From the NCBI RefSeq assembly GCF_036231965.1, contig NZ_CP109499.1:4836001-4900000 (forward strand): 64,000 nucleotides of DNA, in the 5' to 3' direction. This DNA is from Streptomyces sp. NBC_01428 (GTDB lineage Bacteria; Actinomycetota; Actinomycetes; Streptomycetales; Streptomycetaceae). Shown here one piece after another: positions 53,548 to 60,822 of the stretch. The stretch's first letter is position 1. The number at the start of each line of letters is the position of its first letter. Made by a program: the position numbers and the translations under genes. Under the pieces are notes generated by a model. The model saw only the letters and a program-made list of their open reading frames with translations, was not told the origin of the DNA and made no database searches.

Positions 53548-54396
53548 GTGCCCAAGGTGTCCGCGGTGATCGTGCCGTACACGTCGTATCTGCGTGTGTA
53601 CGAGCCACTCGTGGCGTTCCCGGAGGCGGAGCGCGATCACTGGACGCGCTACGCCCGGCGCACCGAGCGCCCCTCGTACCAGGACGAACTGCGCCGTTCG
53701 CTGGCCGACTTGCTGCCCACTCCGCCGGTGCCCGTGCCGGTGCACGAGAGCGCCGACGCGTTCGTGGCCGAGGTGGACGGCGTGGTCTGCGTCTGCCCCT
53801 GGCGCACCCGGCTGCGCGGCTGGCAGGCCCTGGACGAGATCGGCGAGGAACTCCCGGCCCCGGTCCTCGACGCGGTGCTGCCGCCGCTGGTGCGCCGTCA
53901 GGCCGCCCTCGACTACGAGCGCTGGCTCGCCCGCAACCCCGACGCCCGCCCGTGGATCCGCACCTCGACCTGGCAGGTGCCGCTGAACTGGTTCGTGCTC
54001 GTCTCCGAGGAGGAGCGGGAGTACGAGAAGGGGGCGGGCCCGGGAGGTGCCGCGCCGCGGCTGCGCTACCGGACGCCGATGGTGCAGGCCCGGCGGCGCA
54101 CGGCGCGGGCCCTGCGCACGCTCCGGGACGCCCTGGACGAGGGACCGCTGATCGACGGTCTGGTGGACGTGGGGCGCTGGCTGGAGGAGTTCCATCCGCG
54201 TTCCCTGGTCGAGCTGGACTACGGAGGGCTCGTGCACACGTTGCCGGCCGGGCACCTGGAGGACGACCACTCGGCCGCGGACGTCGCGGAGGGCATCGAG
54301 GCGCTGCGCACCGGGGACGGGGCGACGGCCGGCGAGGCGTACGGGCGGCTGGTGGAGCGCTGGCGGACGGTCAGGGACCGGCGTTCGGCGAACTGA
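53548..54396 (+). CDS. Conserved protein of unknown function upstream of bldC
   Basis: 282 aa, no signal peptide or membrane segment. Recognisable stretches: VSAVIVPYTSYLRVYEPLVA at the N-terminus, WRTRLRGWQALDEIGEELPA, and WQVPLNWFVLVSEEEREYEK in the middle, followed by the basic helix QARRRTARALRTLRDALDEG. Family not recognised outside Streptomyces. GTG 53548 has GGGGGAGGGAG upstream. The gene diverges from vdh and precedes bldC by 650 bp; its position next to bldC is conserved in S. coelicolor as I recall. Confidence 0.85.
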   Translation: MPKVSAVIVPYTSYLRVYEPLVAFPEAERDHWTRYARRTERPSYQDELRRSLADLLPTPPVPVPVHESADAFVAEVDGVVCVCPWRTRLRGWQALDEIGEELPAPVLDAVLPPLVRRQAALDYERWLARNPDARPWIRTSTWQVPLNWFVLVSEEEREYEKGAGPGGAAPRLRYRTPMVQARRRTARALRTLRDALDEGPLIDGLVDVGRWLEEFHPRSLVELDYGGLVHTLPAGHLEDDHSAADVAEGIEALRTGDGATAGEAYGRLVERWRTVRDRRSAN

Positions 54397-54771
54397 CGGC
54401 GAACCGGCACCAGCTGCATCCACGAACGGGTCATGCGGGACACTTCCGGATGATTCAGCCCAACGGGCTGTTCCGGGTGGTTCCTGTGGGACGGGAGGGG
54501 CTCCTGGGCCCGCCGAGCAGTGTGATCTGCTTCTCACAGGAACGGTGTCGAACTCGCGTATGGTCCTCACACGCTGAAGAACCCTCACTCCAGGACGTAG
54601 GTCCCGATCCGGGCTTATGCGTCAACGGGTGTCAAGCGTGATGGATGGCACTTACCTGGCTCTTGCATCGCTTGCCCCTCCTCGTGCCAAAATAGGACAA
54701 GGAGTCCGGGGGAGGACTCTATCCGCCCACGTATGGGTGGAATCTCAGCATTGCACGCTATGGGGGGTCTG
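54397..54771. other. Intergenic region upstream of bldC, distal part
   Basis: No supported gene. It becomes less GC-rich from 54640. TAGGAC near 54693, preceded by an A-run, looks like a -10 box for a transcript running towards bldC; just after it GAGTCC faces GGACTC. Confidence 0.45.
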
Positions 54772-54912
54772 ATGACTCCTGACGCCACTGTGACTGATCG
54801 TCACAGTGGCGTGACTGTCCGCTATGGCATGGTCCATCGGCTTCCGTCGCTGATGAACACCTGGGAGGGCAATTCCATCGGTTTGGCCGACGCGGCTGGA
54901 CGGATGGTGTAG
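54772..54912 (+). CDS. Candidate 46-aa leader ORF upstream of bldC
   Basis: ATG 54772 follows GGGGGG after four nt and runs to TAG 54912: MTPDATVTDRHSGVTVRYGM and on to ADAAGRMV. Third positions are only about 64 percent GC, far less than normal genes here, which argues against coding or for a young or regulatory ORF. Its codons 4-14 overlap a perfect 13-bp inverted repeat. Confidence 0.25.
   Translation: MTPDATVTDRHSGVTVRYGMVHRLPSLMNTWEGNSIGLADAAGRMV
54782..54812 (+). promoter_or_regulatory. 13-bp perfect inverted repeat upstream of bldC
   Basis: ACGCCACTGTGAC (54782-54794), TGATC, GTCACAGTGGCGT (54800-54812). No U-run follows. As DNA it contains GTCACAGTG-type operator arms; as RNA it is a strong hairpin 234 bp before bldC. 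Confidence 0.6.
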
Positions 54913-54941
54913 TTGTAGTGCCGAGGACAAGCCGTTCGTCC

Positions 54942-55039
54942 TATAACCGACTCGACTCGCGTCCGCCATTTCGGGCAACGCGGGTCAAGGTGCAGAATTT
55001 AGAGGAAAGAACCGAGAAGGTTCGGTTCTCCCGAGGAGG
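54942..55039 (+). promoter_or_regulatory. bldC proximal promoter and leader hairpin
   Basis: TATAAC (54942-54947) is a good -10 box and would give a leader of about 90 nt. In the leader AGAACCGA (55008-55015) and TCGGTTCT (55022-55029) form an 8-bp hairpin ending three nt before the ribosome site GAGGAGG (55033-55039). Confidence 0.55.
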
Positions 55040-55045
55040 CCGCTC

Positions 55046-55252
55046 ATGACCGCTCGCACCCCTGATGCCGAGCCGCTGCTGACCCCGGCTGAGGTCGCCA
55101 CGATGTTCCGCGTCGACCCCAAGACGGTCACGCGGTGGGCGAAGGCCGGCAAGCTTACGTCCATCCGCACGCTCGGCGGACACCGCCGCTACCGCGAGGC
55201 TGAGGTCCGCGCACTGCTCGCGGGTATCCCGCAGCAGCGCAGTGAGGCCTGA
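55046..55252 (+). CDS. bldC: Developmental regulator BldC (MerR-like DNA-binding protein)
   Basis: 68 aa. A single winged-helix MerR-type domain: LLTPAEVATMFRVDPKTVTR and AKAGKLTSIRTLGGHRRYRE, with the wing Arg residues that contact DNA, then a short tail RALLAGIPQQRSEA. Unlike MerR it has no dimerisation coiled coil; BldC is known to bind head-to-tail along direct repeats and holds back sporulation. ATG 55046 follows GAGGAGG. A U-tailed terminator ends the unit. Confidence 0.97.
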   Translation: MTARTPDAEPLLTPAEVATMFRVDPKTVTRWAKAGKLTSIRTLGGHRRYREAEVRALLAGIPQQRSEA

Positions 55253-55720
55253 GACCCCGCATAACCGGACAAGCCGACGGACCCCCCAATCCGCCGAGGC
55301 GTCCGAACCACAGCTCCAAGCGACGCGGGTTCTGCCCCAACAGAGCCCACGCCCCAGCTTTTCCGCCATATGAACAGGGTGCGTCGTAGATCGCGCTGGA
55401 CTCCGCCGGGTCCAGCGCGATCTTTTTTGTGCGGTCCACGCGCCTCGACGACCGGCCTGTGAGCGGCCTTGTCGGAGTCTGGGGGCGGGTGTCGGATCGG
55501 CTGTGAACAGCCTCGACGGCGAGTGCAATTGCACATATTAAATTGACTCGTTGTAGGAGGGGGGTAAGTTCCGCACTTCTGAAAACCTATGCGGTGACTC
55601 CCGTCACATGCCAGAGTCCTTGTCGCCCGCGAGCCTTCTGCGCTAAGGGAGTTGAGCCCGAACGCGCGCTCCTTCATCTCAAGGGTCGCACCGCGCGGAC
55701 CTCCTGGCCGGGGTCTTCGG
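55253..55720. other. Intergenic region downstream of bldC
   Basis: 468 bp holding the bldC terminator. A less GC-rich patch (55520-55600, with TTGCACATATTAAATTGACT) looks like promoter DNA, but no gene that would use it is seen; the following gene points the other way. Confidence 0.45.
55388..55428 (+). terminator. Rho-independent terminator of bldC
   Basis: AGATCGCGCTGGA (55388-55400) and TCCAGCGCGATCT (55411-55423) with TTTTTT to 55428; one of the few classical U-tailed terminators in the window. Confidence 0.92.
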
Positions 55721-55912
55721 TCACGCGGTGGAGGGGCTTTCGTCCTCGGGGGCGCCGTCGGCATCCTGCTCGTCGTACGGACCGGGTTCCATGGCCAGCC
55801 GCAGGAGCCGATGGCAGACCGTGCAGTGCCGCGTCAGATGGCGATAGCCGGAGGCGGCCGCCAGATGGGCTCGGAGCAGAGCCCGGGTCTCGTGCCGGGC
55901 GGACACCGCCAT
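55721..55912 (-). CDS. DUF6274 family small protein
   Basis: 63 aa: MAVSARHETRALLRAHLAAA, then YRHLTRHCTVCHRLLRLAM and an acidic tail. The CxxC pair with neighbouring His (HCTVCH) suggests a metal or redox site. ATG 55912 has GGAGGTG upstream, which settles the start. The family is Streptomyces-centred and uncharacterised. Confidence 0.8.
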   Translation of the reverse strand: MAVSARHETRALLRAHLAAASGYRHLTRHCTVCHRLLRLAMEPGPYDEQDADGAPEDESPSTA

Positions 55913-56095
55913 ACGCACCTCCAGGGGGCCGACAGGGCGCGAGCCCCGGCTTCCGGAGTACCCGCTGGAATGTGACGCCGTCAAGAAGCGGGAACGCGTC
56001 CTGGGGGCGGCCGTTGGGGCGCCGGCGGGCGCACACGAAGCGGTGCGGGGTGCAAAGCGGCGGAGGGCGTGGAGGGGGAGGGGCATGGAGCGGCG

Positions 56096-56155
56096 GCCGA
56101 CGCGAAGAAGGCCGACGCGAAGAAGGCCGCGGCAAAGAAGGCCGACGCAAAGAAG
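56096..56155 (+). repeat. 15-bp tandem repeat, four units
   Basis: GCCGACGCGAAGAAG at 56096-56110 and 56111-56125, then two variants to 56155. Read on the plus strand it would encode Ala-Asp-Ala-Lys-Lys units as in histone-like tails, but no proper gene frame contains it. Confidence 0.85.
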
Positions 56156-56185
56156 AAGGCCCGGAGCCGAAGCTCCGGGCCTTCT
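56154..56185 (-). terminator. Terminator of tRNA-Asp copy 1
   Basis: A 14-bp stem (56154-56167 with 56172-56185; core GAAGGCCCGGAGC) with loop CGAA, followed on the minus strand by TTCTTTG. Seven bp from the tRNA end. Confidence 0.8.
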
Positions 56186-56191
56186 CTACTG

Positions 56192-56266
56192 CGGTCCTGA
56201 CGGGATTTGAACCCGCGGCCTCCACCTTGACAGGGTGGCGAGCACTCCAAGCTGCTCCACAGGACC
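56192..56266 (-). tRNA. tRNA-Asp (anticodon GTC), copy 1
   Basis: 75 nt. Acceptor GGTCCTG/CAGGACC, anticodon stem CCACC/GGTGG with loop CTGTCAA, anticodon GTC; T-loop TTCAAAT; discriminator G. It differs from copy 2 by one base in the D-loop. Confidence 0.93.
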
Positions 56267-56361
56267 TGGTTTCGCAGCGACTTGTTCGTGCGCTGTGCTG
56301 CGAAAAGAGACTGTACAGGAGGGTGGGCCCAGGGTCGAACTCACCGCGTGTACAGGCTCCG

Positions 56362-59300
56362 TCACGGTGCCGCCGCGTCGATCGCCTTCACGATCCGTTT
56401 GTCGGAGACGGGGTACGCCGTGCCGAGCGCGTGGGCGAAATAGCTGACCCGCAGCTCCTCGATCATCCAGCGGATGTCCCGGACCGAGGCGGGCACCGGC
56501 CGGCCCTGCGGCAACTGCTCCAGGAGCCAGGCGTACTCGTCCTGCATCTCGTGGACCTTCTCCATACGGCTGGTGTCCCGCTGGACGCCGGTCGGCATCT
56601 GCTGCAGCCGGCGGTCCGCGGCCACCAGATAGCGCATCAGGTCCGGCAGCCGCCGCAGCCCGGTCGCCGTGACGAAGCCGGGCTTCACGAGGGCGTCCAA
56701 CTGCTTGCGCACGTCCGTGAGGTTCGCGAGCAGGGTCGGGCTCCTGACGCCCTTCAGCCGGCGCTCACAGGCCTGCCAGGCGGCCAGCACCTGCTCCACC
56801 TGCCCGACGGTGCGCACGGTCGTGTCGACGATCTCGGCACGCACCTTGTCGTACAGCTTGCGGTACGACTCCTCGTCCCACGCGGGGCCGCCGAAGTCGC
56901 CGATCAGCTTGTCCGCCGCGGCCATGGCGCAGTCGTCGAAGAGCGCCTGGACCGAGCCGTGCGGGTTCGCGGACAGGGCGAGCTTCTGGGCGTTGGTGAG
57001 CTTGTCCGAGGCGAACTTGCCGGGGTTCACCGGGATGTTCCGCAGGATCAGCCGGCGGGTGCCCTTCCACATCGCCTCGGCCTGCTCGGCCTCCGTGTCG
57101 AAGAGCCGGACCGAGACGGTGTTCGCCGCGGGCCCGTCGTCGACCAGCGCGGGGTACGCCTTGACCGGCTGGCCCGCCCGGCGCGTCTCGAAGAGACGGC
57201 TGAGCGAGCCGATCGTCCAGTCCGTCAGCCCCGTGCGCTCCAGGGACTCGCCGCCCGAGCGCTCCGCGGTCGCCGCGGCGGCCTGCGAGATGGCCTGGCG
57301 CGCCTTGGGCCTCAGCCGGAGCTTGAGTGCCTCCAGGTCCTTGTCCTCGGCGAGCTTGCGGCGCCGCTCGTCGACGATCCGGAAGGTGGTCCGCAGGTGG
57401 TCGGGGAGCCGGGACCAGTCGAAGTCGTCCGCCGTCAGCGGCACCCCGACCATCCGCTTGAGCTCGCGCGCCATGGTCTGCGTCAGCGGCTCCTGGAGAG
57501 GTACCGCCCGCTCCAGGAACTTCTGCGCGAAGTTCGGGGCGGGGACGTAGTTCCGCCGGATCGGCTTCGGGAGGGAGCGGATCAGTTCCGTGACCACTTC
57601 CTCGCGCAGCCCCGGGATCTGCCAGTCGAAGCCCTCGTCCGTGACCTGGTTGAGGACCTGGAGCGGGACATGGACGGTCACGCCGTCCGCGTCCGCCCCC
57701 GGCTCGAACTGGTAGGTCACCCGGAACTTCAGCGGTCCCTGCCGCCAGGAGTCCGGGTAGTCGTCCTTCGTGACCTGACCGGCGCGGTCGTTGATGAGCA
57801 TCGAGCGCTCGAAGTCGAGGAGTTCGGGCTCCTCGTGGCGCTTGTGCTTCCACCAGGAGTCGAAGTGGGCCCCGGACACGACGTGTTCGGGCACCCGCTG
57901 CTCGTAGAAGTCGTAGAGGGTCTCGTCGTCGACCAGGATGTCCCGGCGGCGCGCGCGGTGCTCCAGCTCCTCGACCTCGGTGAGGAGCTTGCGGTTGTCG
58001 GCGAAGAACTTGTGGTGCGTGCGCCAGTCGCCCTCGACCAGCGCGCTGCGGATGAACAGTTCGCGGCTGACCTCCGGGTCGATCCGCCCGTAGTTCACCT
58101 TCCGCTGGGCGACGATCGGCACGCCGTACAGCGTGACCTTCTCGTACGCCATCACGGCGGCCTGGTCCTTCTCCCAGTGCGGCTCGCTGTACGTCCGCTT
58201 GAGGAGGTGGCCGGCCAGCGGTTCGATCCACTCCGGCTCGATGCGGGCGTTGACGCGGGCCCAGAGCCGGGAGGTCTCGACGAGTTCCGCGGACATCACG
58301 AAGCGCGGGGGCTTCTTGAAGAGGGCCGAGCCCGGGAAGATCGCGAACTTGGCGTTGCGCGCGCCGAGGTACTCGTTCTTGCCGGAACCGCGTCCGCTCT
58401 CCCCGCCGGTCTCCTTCACGTCCTTCATGCCGACGTGCGAGAGCAGACCGGCGAGCAGCGAGACGTGGACGCTCTGTTCGGGAGCGTCCTCCTCGTTCAG
58501 GTGGATGTCCATCTGCTTGGCGACGGTCCGCAGCTGGCTGTAGATGTCCTGCCACTCGCGGATGCGCAGGAAGTTCAGGTACTCCTGCTTGCACATCCGG
58601 CGGAAGGCGGACGAGCCGCGCTCCTTCTGCTGTTCGCGCAGGTAGCGCCACAGATTGAGGAAGGCCAGGAAGTCGGACGTCTCGTCCTTGAAGCGGGCGT
58701 GCTGCTGGTCCGCCTGGGCCTGCTTCTCGGAGGGCCGCTCGCGCGGGTCCTGGATGGAGAGCGCGGCGGCGATCACCATGACCTCGCGGGCGCAGCCGTT
58801 CTTGTCGGCCTCCAGGACCATCCGGGCGAGGCGGGGGTCGACGGGGAGCTGGGCGAGCTTGCGGCCGGTCGGGGTGAGCCGCTTGCGGGCGTCCTTCTCG
58901 GCCGGGTCCAGCGCGTTCAGTTCCTGGAGGAGCTGGACGCCGTCGCGGATGTTGCGGTGGTCCGGCGGGTCGATGAAGGGGAACTTCTCGATGTCGCCGA
59001 GGCCGGCCGCGGTCATCTGGAGGATGACGGAGGCGAGGTTCGTGCGGAGGATCTCGGCGTCGGTGAACTCGGGCCGGGACAGGAAGTCGTCCTCGGAGTA
59101 CAGCCGGACGCAGATGCCGTCGGACGTACGGCCGCAGCGGCCCTTGCGCTGGTTGGCGCTGGCCTGCGACACCGGCTCGATGGGCAGCCGCTGCACCTTG
59201 GTGCGGTGGCTGTAGCGGGAGATGCGTGCCGTGCCCGGGTCGATGACGTACTTGATGCCCGGCACGGTCAGCGAGGTCTCGGCGACGTTGGTGGCCAGAA

Positions 59301-60339
59301 CGATCCTGCGGCCGGTGTGCTGCTGGAAGACGCGGTGCTGCTCGGCGTGCGAGAGCCGCGCGTACAGGGGGAGCACCTCGGTGAAGCGGTAGTTCCTCTT
59401 GTCCAGCGCGTCCGCCGTGTCGCGGATCTCGCGCTCGCCGGAGAGGAAGACGAGGATGTCGCCCTTGCCCTCCGCCTGGAGCTCCTCGACGGCGTCGCAG
59501 ATCGCGGTGATCTGGTCGCGGTCGGTGTCCTCGGAGTCCTCTTCCAGCAGCGGGCGGTAGCGCACCTCGACGGGATACGTCCGGCCGCTCACCTCGACGA
59601 TCGGGGCGTCCCCGAAGTGCCGGGAGAAGCGCTCCGGGTCGATGGTCGCGGAGGTGATGACGACCTTGAGGTCGGGGCGCTTGGGCAGCAGCTGGGCGAG
59701 GTAGCCGAGCAGGAAGTCGATGTTGAGGGACCGCTCGTGGGCCTCGTCGATGATGATCGTGTCGTAGGCGCGCAGCTCGCGGTCGGTCTGGATCTCGGCG
59801 AGCAGGATGCCGTCCGTCATCAGCTTGACGAAGGTGGCGTCCGGGTTCACCTGGTCGGTGAAGCGGACCTTCCAGCCGACGGCCTCGCCGAGCGGTGTGT
59901 CCAGCTCGTCGGCGACCCGCTCGGCCACGGTGCGGGCGGCGATACGACGGGGCTGGGTGTGCCCGATCATGCCGCGCACGCCCCGGCCCAGCTCCATGCA
60001 GATCTTCGGGATCTGGGTGGTCTTTCCGGAGCCGGTCTCGCCGGCCACGATCACGACCTGGTGGTCACGGATGGCGTCCGCGATCACGTCCTTCTTCTGG
60101 CTGACCGGGAGCTGCTCGGGATAGGTGATGGCGGGTACGCGGGCGCGGCGCTCGGCCATGCGGGCCTCGCCCTTGGTGACCTCCGCCTCGATCTCGGCGA
60201 AGACGGCGGAGCGGGCCTCGGGCTTGCGGATCTTGCGCGCGCCTTCGAGCCTGCGTCCGAGCCGGTGCGCGTCGCGCAGGGTCAGCTGGGCCAGGCGGGG
60301 GGCGAGATCGCCGAGGGCGGGGGCAGGGTGCGTAGACAT
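56362..60339 (-). CDS. hrpA: ATP-dependent RNA helicase HrpA (DEAH box)
   Basis: 1325 aa, full length for HrpA. Walker A GETGSGKT (100-107), DEAH at 198-201 in IIIDEAHERS, motif III VVITSATID, motif V VLATNVAETSLTVPGIKYVI and motif VI QRKGRCGRTSDG; then winged-helix, ratchet and OB regions and the HrpA-specific C-terminal domain of about 600 residues. In E. coli HrpA resolves stalled ribosomes. ATG 60339 starts MSTHPAPALGDLAPR. Flanked by two tRNA-Asp genes on the same strand. Confidence 0.96.
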   Translation of the reverse strand: MSTHPAPALGDLAPRLAQLTLRDAHRLGRRLEGARKIRKPEARSAVFAEIEAEVTKGEARMAERRARVPAITYPEQLPVSQKKDVIADAIRDHQVVIVAGETGSGKTTQIPKICMELGRGVRGMIGHTQPRRIAARTVAERVADELDTPLGEAVGWKVRFTDQVNPDATFVKLMTDGILLAEIQTDRELRAYDTIIIDEAHERSLNIDFLLGYLAQLLPKRPDLKVVITSATIDPERFSRHFGDAPIVEVSGRTYPVEVRYRPLLEEDSEDTDRDQITAICDAVEELQAEGKGDILVFLSGEREIRDTADALDKRNYRFTEVLPLYARLSHAEQHRVFQQHTGRRIVLATNVAETSLTVPGIKYVIDPGTARISRYSHRTKVQRLPIEPVSQASANQRKGRCGRTSDGICVRLYSEDDFLSRPEFTDAEILRTNLASVILQMTAAGLGDIEKFPFIDPPDHRNIRDGVQLLQELNALDPAEKDARKRLTPTGRKLAQLPVDPRLARMVLEADKNGCAREVMVIAAALSIQDPRERPSEKQAQADQQHARFKDETSDFLAFLNLWRYLREQQKERGSSAFRRMCKQEYLNFLRIREWQDIYSQLRTVAKQMDIHLNEEDAPEQSVHVSLLAGLLSHVGMKDVKETGGESGRGSGKNEYLGARNAKFAIFPGSALFKKPPRFVMSAELVETSRLWARVNARIEPEWIEPLAGHLLKRTYSEPHWEKDQAAVMAYEKVTLYGVPIVAQRKVNYGRIDPEVSRELFIRSALVEGDWRTHHKFFADNRKLLTEVEELEHRARRRDILVDDETLYDFYEQRVPEHVVSGAHFDSWWKHKRHEEPELLDFERSMLINDRAGQVTKDDYPDSWRQGPLKFRVTYQFEPGADADGVTVHVPLQVLNQVTDEGFDWQIPGLREEVVTELIRSLPKPIRRNYVPAPNFAQKFLERAVPLQEPLTQTMARELKRMVGVPLTADDFDWSRLPDHLRTTFRIVDERRRKLAEDKDLEALKLRLRPKARQAISQAAAATAERSGGESLERTGLTDWTIGSLSRLFETRRAGQPVKAYPALVDDGPAANTVSVRLFDTEAEQAEAMWKGTRRLILRNIPVNPGKFASDKLTNAQKLALSANPHGSVQALFDDCAMAAADKLIGDFGGPAWDEESYRKLYDKVRAEIVDTTVRTVGQVEQVLAAWQACERRLKGVRSPTLLANLTDVRKQLDALVKPGFVTATGLRRLPDLMRYLVAADRRLQQMPTGVQRDTSRMEKVHEMQDEYAWLLEQLPQGRPVPASVRDIRWMIEELRVSYFAHALGTAYPVSDKRIVKAIDAAAP

Positions 60340-60412
60340 ACGCGGTCCAGGATCTCACCTCGGCGAAATGACTGGCGAACGCTTTTGCGCGCCGGTCCCG
60401 CGCCGGGGCACG

Positions 60413-60442
60413 AAAAAGGCCCCGATCCGAAGATCGGGGCCT
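60413..60442 (-). terminator. Rho-independent terminator of the tRNA-Glu-Asp-Phe operon
   Basis: AGGCCCCGATC (60417-60427), loop CGAA, GATCGGGGCCT (60432-60442), followed on the minus strand by TTTTT. Confidence 0.88.
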
Positions 60443-60448
60443 CTGCTG

Positions 60449-60522
60449 TGGCTGGGGCCGGGGTCGAACCGGCGACCTATCGCTTTTCAGGCGATCGCTC
60501 GTACCAACTGAGCTACCCAGCC
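60449..60522 (-). tRNA. tRNA-Phe (anticodon GAA)
   Basis: 74 nt. Acceptor GGCTGGG/CCCAGCC, anticodon stem ATCGC/GCGAT with loop CTGAAAA, anticodon GAA; T-loop TTCGACC; discriminator A. Last gene of the three-tRNA cluster. Confidence 0.95.
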
Positions 60523-60546
60523 ACGAGGCTTCCGGGGAAACCTCAG

Positions 60547-60621
60547 CGGTCCTGACGGGATTTGAACCCGCGGCCTCCACCTTGACAGGGTGGCGAGCAC
60601 TCCAAACTGCTCCACAGGACC
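60547..60621 (-). tRNA. tRNA-Asp (anticodon GTC), copy 2
   Basis: 75 nt; loop CTGTCAA. Identical to the copy at 56192 except for one D-loop base (CAGTTTGG versus CAGCTTGG). Middle gene of the cluster, 24 bp from tRNA-Phe. Confidence 0.95.
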
Positions 60622-60669
60622 AAGCTTTGTGTGCGAACGAGCGAAGCAAGTCTCGCACACGGTGTTGCG

Positions 60670-60742
60670 TACCCCCAACGGGATTCGAACCCGTGCTACC
60701 GCCTTGAAAGGGCGGCGTCCTAGGCCGCTAGACGATGAGGGC
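60670..60742 (-). tRNA. tRNA-Glu (anticodon TTC)
   Basis: 73 nt. Acceptor GCCCTCA with TGGGGGT (two wobble pairs), anticodon stem CCGCC/GGCGG, loop CTTTCAA, anticodon TTC; T-loop TTCGAAT; discriminator A. First gene of the cluster. Confidence 0.94.
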
Positions 60743-60822
60743 TATCGGCCCGCCTGTTCGCTTCTCAGCGCGTCGGGGACGTGAGAAGCATATGGGATGG
60801 CGGCGGCTATCGCCAAAACGGT

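Noticed and set aside
56069..56200. Plus-strand GTG frame coding for an Ala/Lys-rich peptide
   Set aside because: It has no convincing ribosome site and runs into the tRNA-Asp gene on the opposite strand.
55543..60555. Very long plus-strand open frame (about 1670 codons) opposite hrpA
   Set aside because: It is a shadow of hrpA caused by GC-biased codons; it crosses the tRNA-Asp and tRNA-Phe genes, lacks any domain and has no ribosome site.
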